From assembly GCA_902784425.1 (NCBI GenBank), contig CACZUS010000036.1:1-46932 (forward strand): a stretch of 46,932 bases of DNA. Reading direction: 5' to 3'. The translations under genes and the position numbers were made by a program. The notes under the pieces were generated by a model, which ran no database searches, was not told the origin of the DNA, and saw only the letters and a program-made list of their open reading frames with translations. This document shows positions 8,924 to 18,988 of the stretch, in pieces. The stretch comes from an uncultured Bacteroidales bacterium. Lineage in GTDB: Bacteria > Bacteroidota > Bacteroidia > Bacteroidales > Paludibacteraceae. Position 1 is the stretch's first letter. The number at the start of each line of letters is the position of its first letter.

Positions 8924-8931
8924 TAATTTTG
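8924..8931 (+). promoter_or_regulatory. -7 element of the giant secreted-protein gene
   Basis: TAATTTTG matches TAnnTTTG and lies 33 nt before the ATG at 8965. It lies downstream of the in-frame ATG at 8896, which rules that ATG out as the start. Confidence 0.65.
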
Positions 8932-8964
8932 CAACGACAAACATTTAATTTAATCAATAGTAAA

Positions 8965-11900
8965 ATGAGAAAACAAAACAAAACTCGAATGGTGAGTGTG
9001 CGTTTGCTTTTGCTGATGATATTCGGCATAAGCATAACCTCATGGGCAGCAGAGAGCGATAAAGTCGTCTCTGTGACATGCCAAGGGTCAACATTCACAA
9101 TCACAAGGTCGGATGCATCAGCAGCGACCTACATTAATTACCGAACCTTGGATGGTTCTGCAGTAGGTGGCAAAAACTTCACTCCTCAAGCAGGAAGGTT
9201 GTATTTTAACAAAGGCGAATTTTCCAAAAGTATAGAAATCAAGGAAATAGATCCAGGAGAATCAATTTTCGCCTTTGGTAATACTGACAGAGAGTACTAC
9301 TTTGAAGCATGGAACTCCTTCTGCGACCCTGTGATTGCGAAGAAAACGATTTCAAACAGATATTCGTACACCTATCATAACGCTGGGGAAAGATCTAAAC
9401 TTCTGACCTCTTATTTCAAATGGACAGATGACCGAAGAGACAAATTTGGCTGTTATCTTTCAGACATGGTGACTTACGATGAGGAGCGCTATCGAAGAGC
9501 TACAGGTCAAGGGTGGTATTATAAATTCCGTATAGAGTTTCATACCAGATATATTAATGATGGTTGGATGAATGCATGGATGTATTTAGGGGGAAGCCAA
9601 GTCCACCACTTTGAATATGAAGATGCAGGTACAGCCAATCGATATGAGCCATGGTGGTATTTAACAGAGACTTGTAGCAGCAACAGATATTTAAGCACAG
9701 AATGGGAAAATCATGGTTCAGGCGATGATTATACTCATGTTGATAATTTGTATGTGAAATGTTTCTACATAGATGAGCAAGCTCCATCGCCAAAGATGTT
9801 ACAATGTAACACCATATATCCGTATGCGACAGGAGACGAATTATATGTTTCTGTTTGCTATGATGAAATTGTCAACTTCACACAAACTCAAGCTTCTTAT
9901 ATCATCTATTCTAATATAGGAGATTTACAATACGTATCAGGTGCGGGAACCAATGTTCTTTCATTTAAAACGACACTTTCATCTGAGACTGAAGTTTCCA
10001 AATTAGAGATAACAGGATCGAACTTTTCCGTAAAGGATATAGCAGGACGGGTTCAAAACAGTTTGAAAATCACAAACAATGATTTCAAATATAAACCAAA
10101 ATATCTCCCATCCACATCCAAAGCGAATGCAACTCCTGATAAGTGGAAGAGAGAGAACAAACTATCATGGAGCAATGACAAAACTAAGAATGTTGATGGT
10201 ATTTGGCATGTCTATCGTTACAAGACTGCAGAAGGACCTTCAAACCTTAGTGATTATCCTTATCCATTGTTGAACAGTGAAACAGATGGAAAGAGGGCTA
10301 CTTACATCGACAACAGTGATGACCTATTGTATGATATAGATTACACCTATTTACTACAATTTGTTCCTAAAACATGGAATGACCTAACACGTCTTTTCTT
10401 AGATCGATACATTATTGTTCAATCTATAATTTCTCGATCATTCCTTATTGATTTAAAGATTAAAAGCTATGACGATCATATCGCGTTGGAGTGGAAATCC
10501 GATGAATTCCAAGATTCCAAGGCTCACGAGTATAAGATCTATAGAAAAGAAGGAAGTGACGGTAAATTCGTCGAACTCACCAAAGTAAGCAGTTCGGTGA
10601 CCACTTACGACGACTACAAAGTATCAAGTGGTTGTGCAACCTACTTCTACAAAGTGGTTGTTTCTTCATTGTTCCCAGACGAGGATCATCCTTCAGGATT
10701 AGAATATTCCAGTGATTCGACATTGTCAGGACAGTTGACGACACAATCTCAAGTCTTATCCCTCGAGGCAACCAAAGGCACTTATGCAGGTACGGTGAAA
10801 TTAAATTGGGATGCACAACAGACGGGAACAAGCGAGACCAAATACGTAGTCTATCGTCGAGATTTAAATTCAACAGATTCATGGGTAAAACTTTATACAA
10901 CATCAGGCACAGCAACAGTGTATGCATTTGATGACAACACTGCTCTACCAGGCAAATATTACGAGTATAAAGTAGCCTCTTCTTATATCTGTTCTACCAC
11001 AGGATTAGAAACAGAACCTGTTGAAGTAAAAGACGATGGATTCTGTCGTGCATTGGGTGTCATCTCTGGTCGTGTAGCTTATGGTACAGGAACCGCAGTT
11101 AGCGGTGTTAAAGTATCCGTTGAAAAAAACAGCGACAATGAGATTCAACAGTTCTATTCACTTCGTGTAGATGGAGCAAGTCAAGGTATCGAATTGCCGC
11201 TCACCGAGAAGCAGGGAGATGAATACTTTAACAATCCATGGTCAATACAAATGTATGTTAGACCTGATGCCTCTATTACAGATGCAAATCGTAAAGCGGT
11301 TGATACAATTCCATTGATTCAATCTTATCACAACTTTGGATTATATTTAACGCCGAACAATTCAAATGAATATTATGTATCTGTAGCAGGTCCATATAAA
11401 GATTCTATCAAGATTGAAAATACGCCTCTTCTTATCAAGGCTGACAAATTCTCTCACATGACATTTAGTTATAATGGTAAGAATCAATTGACGGTGCGTA
11501 TAACAGATGAATATGGCAACATTACAACAACCATCAATAAGATTGACAGCATTAATTTTGTCAAGTTTAATGACACAACGGATATCAATCCATTGAGATT
11601 TGGTAACTCAGTCAACAGCACAGAGATATTCCAAGGATATCTGGATGAGGTCAGAGTCTTTGCTAACAAAGAGTTGACTGATGATGAGATTCTTTCCAAC
11701 TACAACAGAACTTTATCAGGAACAGAATCTAAGTTGGTATTGTATTGGCCAATGGATGAGGGTATTCAAAACCAAAAGAAGGCTTATGACTACTCTAAAA
11801 CTTCCGGTGTTACAAATAATAACCACGGAACAATATTTGTCGGAAGTAAGACTACCTCAATGCAGATTCCAACAAAGGATCAATTAAGCATATTTGGTGT

Positions 11901-14900
11901 AACTGACACAATGGGTAACTATACCATCAATGGTATTCCATTCGAAGGAGATGGAACCACATATAGAATTACTCCAGTATATGGAATTCATAAGTTCTCA
12001 CCTCAATATGCAACACGTTTCGTATCTGCTTCTTCTTTGGTTTATTCTGGAGTAGATTTTGAAGATGTTTCTGCATTCCCTGTAAAAGGAACTGTCACCT
12101 ACTACAACACCAACTATCCAGTTGAAGGTGCCAACATCTATGTGGATGGTACAGTTTGTAGCAAGGATGGAGAGTTGATTGCTACAGATGCAAATGGTGA
12201 ATTCACCGTCAGCGTTCCTATCGGTGACCATCACATTCAAGTGAAAAAGCAAGAGAATGGAATCACTCACACATTTGTGAAAAATGGTCGCTTCCCTACC
12301 AATTCACTCGAAGAACACACATTCGATTCTGAATTGTCCGGTTTAACATTCTTCGATTCAACATTCGTCACTTTGACGGGTCGCGTAGCTGGAGGTGTAC
12401 CAGAAAGCAAGAAGCCTCACGGATTAGGTGCAGGAAACGCAACCATCGGAAAGGCAACCATCACATTGTCGGCTGGTGAAAAGCCACAATTCAATTTGGA
12501 TCCTGCGCAAAAGAGAACTTTTGCTAATCCATCCAAATATGTAAATTCTGTTACCACAACAGGAAAATACGATGATGGAGAAAAAGCAAGAATCATCACT
12601 ATTCATACAGATCCTGTAACTGGTGAGTTCGCTGTTTCTTTGCCTCCAGTTGACTACAAAGTCAAGAGTGTAAAAGTGGACAACAACCCTGAGGTTACCT
12701 TCTCAACGGACAACATCGAAATGATTCAGTTCGGAAGCAAAACAATGGCTGAGAAAGAGGATACTTTGGTAACAGAGTCTGATTCTGCATTCTTCAAATA
12801 TCTGTATGCATTAGATTTGATCTATCGTTCAAATCCAGTTTTGGAAGTAACTTCTGCTGACAACAAGTCAGGTGCATTCGGTGATGAAAAATATGTATAC
12901 AAAGATTTTGCAAAAGACACAAAGGACACAATTGCGTTGTTTAATACAGTCAACGACTCTATCAAGTATACATTTGGCTATCCATTGTACACTCAATTGA
13001 ACGAATATTCGTATAATCTATACGGATACGAACCATACGAAAATAAAGATAGTGACGTCGTTCTCACCAAGATTCCTTTAACGGGTGCAGAGATAACCAT
13101 AGCAAATGATATGGGTGCTACCATCGTTGCTGGTTCTGACGGAAAGGATGAGGAAGGAAATGCATTCTCTGATGGAGACGTTATACAAACAGGTGTTGGC
13201 GCATTGACATTGAATGAAGAAGGAAAGACGACATATAAGTTCCAAGCTTCCTACCCTAACATTGTTGAGCCATACACATTAGGTATGAATATCACCTACA
13301 ACTACGAAGGTGCCACTTATCAATGGGATCAAAATGGTCTATTCAAAGGTATCGTATTGGGTGGATTGCAATCTGGTAACAACTTCGTTACGGGCGGTCC
13401 AGACAAAGTTTCCTTCGTTCTTCGTGACCCTCCTGGATCTGCATCTTCTGCATACCTAGAGAAGGGAACATCATTCTCTCACACCTATCACAAGTCTAAA
13501 GCCTTCGATTCTCAAAATGAGATAAAGACTACTACTCATTTGGGAACAAGAATGGCTGCAGGTACAGGTCTCGGCTTCGTTGTCATCAGTGAGGTAGAGA
13601 CAAAAGGTGACTTGATTGTTGGTACAGAAATCAACGGTAGCTATACCGACGAGCACTCTTACACAACAACAACGACAACAACAGAGACGATTAGTACTTC
13701 CGACGGATCTGACTATGTAGGTGCTGACGGTGACGTCTTTATCGGTGCAGGTACCAACTACATCTTCGGTATGGAGAGAACAGTAGCACCTCGTCCAACG
13801 TCAAATGGTTCTTACAGCATTCAAATGAAAGAGGAATTAGGTATAGGTCAATCTTTCACAACTGCGTTTAAATATTCTCAGAATTATGTGGAAAATACAT
13901 TGATTCCTAATTACGAAAAGATCAGAAATTCCATCTTTATCACAGACGTGCCAGAGGAGGAATACAATGAATCATATCCTAACAGAACCGACGCTCCTAT
14001 CTACATTACAAAGATGAGCAAAGATGACGAACGTTTAGGTGCAAGAAACACAGACAAAGAAGTCTGGGGAGACAAAGCAAGTAAAGACGAAGACCACGGT
14101 CCAAGTTATATCATGATTGTCCCAGACAAGAAAAAGACTTATTCCGACACAATCGTATGGTGTAACGCCCAGATTGAGTCTTGGAAGAGTCAATTGGAGA
14201 ACAATGAGAAGATGAAGGTAAAAGCGATTGCAAGTGGTTCTCCTATCATCAACCATTCATTCGACTCCGGAACATCCATAGAACACTCTGTGGAAACATG
14301 TAACGACACAACCGAAACCACTACAAGTCACGCAGAAGCATACCTTGTAGTAGGTACAGAGTTTGGAGTTGCTATCAACCGCTTTGGTGTAGGCGTAGAA
14401 GTAGAGCTCAAAGAGGGTTATCAACAAGATTGGGGCAACGACACAACAATGTCTCATTGCACCAATGTAGGCTATGTTCTTGCAGAAGAAGATGGCGACG
14501 CTTTGACTGTCGATGTTTATGAAGCAGGCGACGGTTTCGGTCCTATCTTCTACACACGTGCAGGTCAAACAACTTGTCCTTACGAGGATGAGGTGAAGAC
14601 CAAATACTTCGAACCAGGCAAACATGTCATTTCAGAAAAAACCATGCAGGTTGAAATGCCTCGCATCACTGTAGAGAATCCATTTGCGACAGACATACCA
14701 AGTGGTTCTGTAGCAAACTACACATTGAATTTGGATAACCTTTCAGAAACAGGTGATGATGTATGGTTTATCATGAGAGTATTAGACGAAACAAATCCTA
14801 ACGGTGCCGCTTTGTCTATCGACGGTGTGCCATTTGCTACTGATCGCCAGATTCTAGTATACGCTATGGAGACTACTCACAAGAACCTTCAGATCAAACA

Positions 14901-17900
14901 ATCTCGTATGGATATCATGAAATATGATAGCATCGCTGTGGTTCTTTCTTCTAGCTGTCAAGACGACATCGCTGATACGATTTACTTGTCTGCTGAATTC
15001 GTTCCTAGCTGTTCTCCATTGACTCTTCAAATCGATGACAGAACAATGAACAATTCTACTGGCGACACGCTTCAATTGGTTATAAAAGATTTCGAGAAGG
15101 ATTATTTGAACTTCAATGAGATCCGTCTACAATACAAGGGTGAGCGTGACAACGATTGGAACTTGGCAGAGAAATTGATGGTAGAGGATCTTGAAGGTTC
15201 ACGTCAGGTTGTATCCTTCCCTATGTCTTCTAACTTGTTCAATGATCAAACTTATCAATTCCGCGCCATCTCTGTATGTGCTAAGGGTGCAAGCGACATC
15301 ATTACCAACGAGAGTGAGACAATCGATTTGATCAAGGATATGGCTCGTCCTCAGGTATTAGGTATTCCTAATCCTTCTGATGGTATCTTAGATGCTGGTG
15401 ATGAAATCAGCGTTACTTACAATGAGGATATCCGCAACAGCTTGCTCTCTAACACTGACAATTTCATTGTTGAAGCTGTGTTGAACGATGCTGAAGTGGA
15501 TCACAACGTAGCCTTGAAGATGGATAGCACATCTAAATACGCAGCTGCAACAGAAGCTAGCATCGTTCTTGCTAACAAAGGATTCTCTATCGATATGTGG
15601 GTGAACCTTTCTTCTGGCGGTACTTTGTTGAATCACTCTTCTAAAGACGAGAACTTCACTGTCTCTGTATCTAATGAGGGTAAATTGACAGTCAACATCG
15701 ATGGTAAGAAGGTGACTTCTTCTGGCAAAATACCATTCAACAAATGGTGTTTCTTAACGTTGTGCTGCTCTGTAGACAATGACTCTTCTTCTGTTAGCTC
15801 TTTGGTAGCTTACGATGCCGAGCAGAAATCATTGTTGATCAACAAGAAACTTCCTAAGTATGGAGCTACTGGTACATTGTCATTCGGTAAGAAGATCCGT
15901 GGTGCTATCAGTGAGGTAGCATTATGGGGTACCGACCGCTCAAACACATTGGCTCAAAGCCAAATGCATTTCACGAAAGTTCCTTCTACCGAAAACTTAA
16001 TCGGTTACTGGAAATTCTCTGAAGGTCATGGCAAGGTAGCTAAGGATATTGCACGCAGTCGCAACATGGTATTGGCTAACGACAGCTGGTATCTGAACAA
16101 TACGAACTATGCGGTTAATCTTGATGGTGAAAACCACTTGTCACTCGATATCACTCGCAGCACTGCTTTGAGTTCTGACGACTACATGATGGAGATGTGG
16201 TTCCGTGGTAAAAACCAAAAGAACGCTACTCTATGGAGTGCCAACACGAAAGTGGCATTGAAATTCAATGCAGATGGTTACTTGACGTTATTAACAGACA
16301 GCGTGGAGAATCTACTTTCTACCAACAACTATCTTGATAACGCATGGCACCATGTAGCAATGAATGTATTGCGCAATGGTACAACCACTATCTACATGGA
16401 TGGTTCAATTGTTAAACAAATTGCCTCTTCTAAGGTTCCTGCTTTACAGGCTCCTGAATTGACAATCGGTGCTCAACGCTACTGCTCAAGCTACGCTACA
16501 TACGACTACACCGACTACTTCAAGGGTGATGTAGATGAAGTTCGCTACTGGTTGGCTACCTTCAATGCAAAAGCTATTGATCAAAACCGTTACATCCGTT
16601 TGAAAGGTGACGAAGCTGGTTTGGAAGCTTACTATCCATTCGAAAAGACTGTATACGACGCAGGCATTGCCAAATCTGAGCTTACTTTAACTGATATGAG
16701 TGAAAATAAAGTAGGTGACGCAAAAGGTTCATCATCTAAGGCTGGTTCTGCTCCTGCATTGCAACCTAAGCCAAACATGAGCAAGTTGAGCTACAACTTC
16801 GTTGCTTCTGAAAGAACCATCGTCATCTCTTTGAATGAGAATCCAAGTCGCTTGGAAGGTACAACAGTTAACTTCACCGTGAAGAACGTACGTGATGAGA
16901 ACAACAACTTCTCATTGCCTGTTACATGGAGCGCATACGTCAACCAAAATCGTTTGATCTGGGGTGACGACGCTATCTCTTTGGAGAAGAACACTGAGGA
17001 TGAGGCTTCATTCAATGTCTCTGTTGTCAACCAAGGCGCTACTACTGAATCTTGGTCTATCAGCAATCTTCCTTCTTGGTTGACTGCTAGCAAGAACAGC
17101 GGTTCTTTATCTGCTTTGAAATCTGAAACTATCGAGTTCCAAATTAGCAACGCCGTACCAACAGGCTCTTACGAAGAGACCATTTACCTTGTTGGTAACG
17201 AGGGTATCAACGTACCATTCACCCTCAACTTGAAGGTGAACGCTGGCAAACCTAACTGGAATGTCGATCCTTCTCAGTTCGAAAACTCAATGAGTGTAAT
17301 CGCTCAATTGAAATTGGATGACAACTATAGCACTGACACTGAAGACCTAGTGGCTGCATTCATCAATGGTACTTGCGTGGGAGTCGCTTCTCCTAAGTAC
17401 TATTCTCGCTACGATGCTTACTTCGTCTCTTTGGACATCTATGGCAACTCAACCGATGCTAACAAGAAGGTTGTATTCAAAGCTTGGGATGCTTCCACTG
17501 GTGTGACATACCCTACTTTGAGCACCTCTTCAAACATCAAGTTCTCTTCGAACAAATTGTACGGTTCTATGGCTGAACCTATCATTCTTTCTTCGAACAA
17601 GTTGCAAGAGCAGAATTTGGATTTGAAGAAGGGTTGGAACTGGATCTCGTTGAATGTTAAACCATCCAACGACTCTATCAACGCTGTCTTCGGCGATATT
17701 GCTAACAAGACTAACGTTTTGAAATCAAAGACCAACTTCTCTCAATCCAATGGCGATGAGTTCTCTGGTGCTTTGAAGACCGTAAAGATCGGTTCTATGT
17801 ACAAAGTTCAGATGAACACCGCTACCGACTATCAAGTTGCCGGCGATGCAATAGACGCTAGCAAGGAGACGGTAACCATCAAGTCTGGATGGAACTGGAT

Positions 17901-18726
17901 CGGATTCAACAGCACTGCCATCATGTCATTGAACGAGGCATTCGCTGATTTGAACCCTGTGGATGGTGATATGGTCAAAGGACAAAGCGGATTCGCTTAC
18001 TACGAGGGTTACGAGTGGGTAGGTACGCTGAACGCGTTGACTCCTGGCAAGGGATATATGTTCAAGAGTGTGGCTAGTGAAAAACGCACATTCAAATATC
18101 CTGCTAAGAGCTCTTCTTTGAGATCTCTCATCTCTAAGAACACAACCACTGAGACCGTCTACAAGACTGTCAATGAAACTGCATACTCTGGCAACATGAC
18201 CATCGTTGCAGTGGTAAAAGATGGCCACGATGTTCTTAACGACGTTCAGATAGGCATCTTCGACGCTAAGGACAAATGCCGTGCGGCTGCCGCTACGGAT
18301 GACAACTCTTTGGCATTCCTTACCGTAATGGGTGGCGAGTCAGCCGACGCGTTGACAATCAAAGTAATCTACAACGGCTTTGAATATGTATTGGATCAAG
18401 ACCTCGTATATGCAGACGATGCAACGCTTGGTACTTTGAGCAACCCTTACATCATTCAATTGAATCCGGTAGATGCTAACTCTGATGTTTTGAACGGTTC
18501 TATCTCAGTTTACCCAACTTTGGTGGAGACTTCATTGAATGTGAAAGCTGAATCTTTGAATGTTACTAGCTACTCCATTTCTGATATCTCAGGAAGAATC
18601 ATGATGGGTGAAGAGACAAACAGCTCAGAGTTCACCATTAATGTTTCTTCTTTATCACAAGGTGCTTATGTACTAATGATGGAGACTGAAATGGGTACCG
18701 TCATAAAAAGATTTACTAAGAAATAG
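8965..18726 (+). CDS. Giant type IX-secreted multidomain surface protein (Calx-beta/FN3/LamG)
   Basis: With the ATG at 8965 the product is 3253 aa and starts with a signal peptide (VRLLLLMIFGISITSWAA). Approximate domains in order: Calx-beta-like (45-120; TLDGSAVGGKNFTPQAG), two FN3-like (495-570, 598-680), LamG/concanavalin-like (730-930), two carboxypeptidase-regulatory-like repeats (1030-1250), and a Thr-rich central region (about 1560-1810) of unknown fold with a CPYEDE segment near 1870. These are followed by an SbsA/Big_5-like Ig domain (2130-2170), two further LamG domains (2180-2345, 2380-2545), a BACON-like domain (2680-2760), two GWNW-containing repeats (about 2890 and 2975), and a type IX sorting domain (from about 3180; ISVYPTLVETSLNV to GTVIKRFTKK). 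It is likely a cell-surface adhesin or glycan-binding protein. Codon usage changes along the gene, as described in the findings. A strong terminator follows. Confidence 0.88.
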   Translation: MRKQNKTRMVSVRLLLLMIFGISITSWAAESDKVVSVTCQGSTFTITRSDASAATYINYRTLDGSAVGGKNFTPQAGRLYFNKGEFSKSIEIKEIDPGESIFAFGNTDREYYFEAWNSFCDPVIAKKTISNRYSYTYHNAGERSKLLTSYFKWTDDRRDKFGCYLSDMVTYDEERYRRATGQGWYYKFRIEFHTRYINDGWMNAWMYLGGSQVHHFEYEDAGTANRYEPWWYLTETCSSNRYLSTEWENHGSGDDYTHVDNLYVKCFYIDEQAPSPKMLQCNTIYPYATGDELYVSVCYDEIVNFTQTQASYIIYSNIGDLQYVSGAGTNVLSFKTTLSSETEVSKLEITGSNFSVKDIAGRVQNSLKITNNDFKYKPKYLPSTSKANATPDKWKRENKLSWSNDKTKNVDGIWHVYRYKTAEGPSNLSDYPYPLLNSETDGKRATYIDNSDDLLYDIDYTYLLQFVPKTWNDLTRLFLDRYIIVQSIISRSFLIDLKIKSYDDHIALEWKSDEFQDSKAHEYKIYRKEGSDGKFVELTKVSSSVTTYDDYKVSSGCATYFYKVVVSSLFPDEDHPSGLEYSSDSTLSGQLTTQSQVLSLEATKGTYAGTVKLNWDAQQTGTSETKYVVYRRDLNSTDSWVKLYTTSGTATVYAFDDNTALPGKYYEYKVASSYICSTTGLETEPVEVKDDGFCRALGVISGRVAYGTGTAVSGVKVSVEKNSDNEIQQFYSLRVDGASQGIELPLTEKQGDEYFNNPWSIQMYVRPDASITDANRKAVDTIPLIQSYHNFGLYLTPNNSNEYYVSVAGPYKDSIKIENTPLLIKADKFSHMTFSYNGKNQLTVRITDEYGNITTTINKIDSINFVKFNDTTDINPLRFGNSVNSTEIFQGYLDEVRVFANKELTDDEILSNYNRTLSGTESKLVLYWPMDEGIQNQKKAYDYSKTSGVTNNNHGTIFVGSKTTSMQIPTKDQLSIFGVTDTMGNYTINGIPFEGDGTTYRITPVYGIHKFSPQYATRFVSASSLVYSGVDFEDVSAFPVKGTVTYYNTNYPVEGANIYVDGTVCSKDGELIATDANGEFTVSVPIGDHHIQVKKQENGITHTFVKNGRFPTNSLEEHTFDSELSGLTFFDSTFVTLTGRVAGGVPESKKPHGLGAGNATIGKATITLSAGEKPQFNLDPAQKRTFANPSKYVNSVTTTGKYDDGEKARIITIHTDPVTGEFAVSLPPVDYKVKSVKVDNNPEVTFSTDNIEMIQFGSKTMAEKEDTLVTESDSAFFKYLYALDLIYRSNPVLEVTSADNKSGAFGDEKYVYKDFAKDTKDTIALFNTVNDSIKYTFGYPLYTQLNEYSYNLYGYEPYENKDSDVVLTKIPLTGAEITIANDMGATIVAGSDGKDEEGNAFSDGDVIQTGVGALTLNEEGKTTYKFQASYPNIVEPYTLGMNITYNYEGATYQWDQNGLFKGIVLGGLQSGNNFVTGGPDKVSFVLRDPPGSASSAYLEKGTSFSHTYHKSKAFDSQNEIKTTTHLGTRMAAGTGLGFVVISEVETKGDLIVGTEINGSYTDEHSYTTTTTTTETISTSDGSDYVGADGDVFIGAGTNYIFGMERTVAPRPTSNGSYSIQMKEELGIGQSFTTAFKYSQNYVENTLIPNYEKIRNSIFITDVPEEEYNESYPNRTDAPIYITKMSKDDERLGARNTDKEVWGDKASKDEDHGPSYIMIVPDKKKTYSDTIVWCNAQIESWKSQLENNEKMKVKAIASGSPIINHSFDSGTSIEHSVETCNDTTETTTSHAEAYLVVGTEFGVAINRFGVGVEVELKEGYQQDWGNDTTMSHCTNVGYVLAEEDGDALTVDVYEAGDGFGPIFYTRAGQTTCPYEDEVKTKYFEPGKHVISEKTMQVEMPRITVENPFATDIPSGSVANYTLNLDNLSETGDDVWFIMRVLDETNPNGAALSIDGVPFATDRQILVYAMETTHKNLQIKQSRMDIMKYDSIAVVLSSSCQDDIADTIYLSAEFVPSCSPLTLQIDDRTMNNSTGDTLQLVIKDFEKDYLNFNEIRLQYKGERDNDWNLAEKLMVEDLEGSRQVVSFPMSSNLFNDQTYQFRAISVCAKGASDIITNESETIDLIKDMARPQVLGIPNPSDGILDAGDEISVTYNEDIRNSLLSNTDNFIVEAVLNDAEVDHNVALKMDSTSKYAAATEASIVLANKGFSIDMWVNLSSGGTLLNHSSKDENFTVSVSNEGKLTVNIDGKKVTSSGKIPFNKWCFLTLCCSVDNDSSSVSSLVAYDAEQKSLLINKKLPKYGATGTLSFGKKIRGAISEVALWGTDRSNTLAQSQMHFTKVPSTENLIGYWKFSEGHGKVAKDIARSRNMVLANDSWYLNNTNYAVNLDGENHLSLDITRSTALSSDDYMMEMWFRGKNQKNATLWSANTKVALKFNADGYLTLLTDSVENLLSTNNYLDNAWHHVAMNVLRNGTTTIYMDGSIVKQIASSKVPALQAPELTIGAQRYCSSYATYDYTDYFKGDVDEVRYWLATFNAKAIDQNRYIRLKGDEAGLEAYYPFEKTVYDAGIAKSELTLTDMSENKVGDAKGSSSKAGSAPALQPKPNMSKLSYNFVASERTIVISLNENPSRLEGTTVNFTVKNVRDENNNFSLPVTWSAYVNQNRLIWGDDAISLEKNTEDEASFNVSVVNQGATTESWSISNLPSWLTASKNSGSLSALKSETIEFQISNAVPTGSYEETIYLVGNEGINVPFTLNLKVNAGKPNWNVDPSQFENSMSVIAQLKLDDNYSTDTEDLVAAFINGTCVGVASPKYYSRYDAYFVSLDIYGNSTDANKKVVFKAWDASTGVTYPTLSTSSNIKFSSNKLYGSMAEPIILSSNKLQEQNLDLKKGWNWISLNVKPSNDSINAVFGDIANKTNVLKSKTNFSQSNGDEFSGALKTVKIGSMYKVQMNTATDYQVAGDAIDASKETVTIKSGWNWIGFNSTAIMSLNEAFADLNPVDGDMVKGQSGFAYYEGYEWVGTLNALTPGKGYMFKSVASEKRTFKYPAKSSSLRSLISKNTTTETVYKTVNETAYSGNMTIVAVVKDGHDVLNDVQIGIFDAKDKCRAAAATDDNSLAFLTVMGGESADALTIKVIYNGFEYVLDQDLVYADDATLGTLSNPYIIQLNPVDANSDVLNGSISVYPTLVETSLNVKAESLNVTSYSISDISGRIMMGEETNSSEFTINVSSLSQGAYVLMMETEMGTVIKRFTKK

Positions 18727-18763
18727 AATGAAAACCAACTAAAATGAGACTACACTATTAGGA

Positions 18764-18804
18764 AGAGATGGGCATGCCAATCAACGGCATGCCCTCTTTT
18801 TTTT
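18764..18804 (+). terminator. Intrinsic terminator of the giant gene
   Basis: GGGCATGCC (18770-18778) and GGCATGCCC (18786-18794) form a 9-bp stem with a 7-nt loop. Flanking AGAG/CTCT bases extend it, and a run of eight T follows. It lies about 40 nt after the stop codon. Confidence 0.85.
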
Positions 18805-18889
18805 CAAATTAGAAGAAATCCTATGAAATTAATTTACTGAACCCACTTTTATTTTAAAAAATTTGTGAAACATATAAAAAGATATTGTA

Positions 18890-18897
18890 TATATTTG
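18890..18897 (+). promoter_or_regulatory. -7 element of the beta-helix lipoprotein gene
   Basis: TATATTTG on the plus strand lies 91 nt upstream of the ATG at 18989 and matches TAnnTTTG. A TTTG occurs 24 nt further upstream, a little longer than ideal. With the terminator before it, this makes the lipoprotein a separate transcription unit. Confidence 0.55.
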
Positions 18898-18988
18898 TGT
18901 ATCGTATAACTGGAACAGAACATAGACATAAATAATTTTACTTATACCATAAGGTGAGTTCAACAAATTAACCATAAATAAGAAGCTT

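Noticed and set aside
8896-8964. In-frame ATG at 8896 as start of the giant gene
   Set aside because: It lies upstream of the TAATTTTG promoter element at 8924-8931 and would place 23 hydrophilic residues before the signal peptide.
9554-18228. Many 60-120 codon open frames on the minus strand inside the giant gene
   Set aside because: They have no recognisable domains, start signals or continuity. They are shadows of a biased coding sequence.
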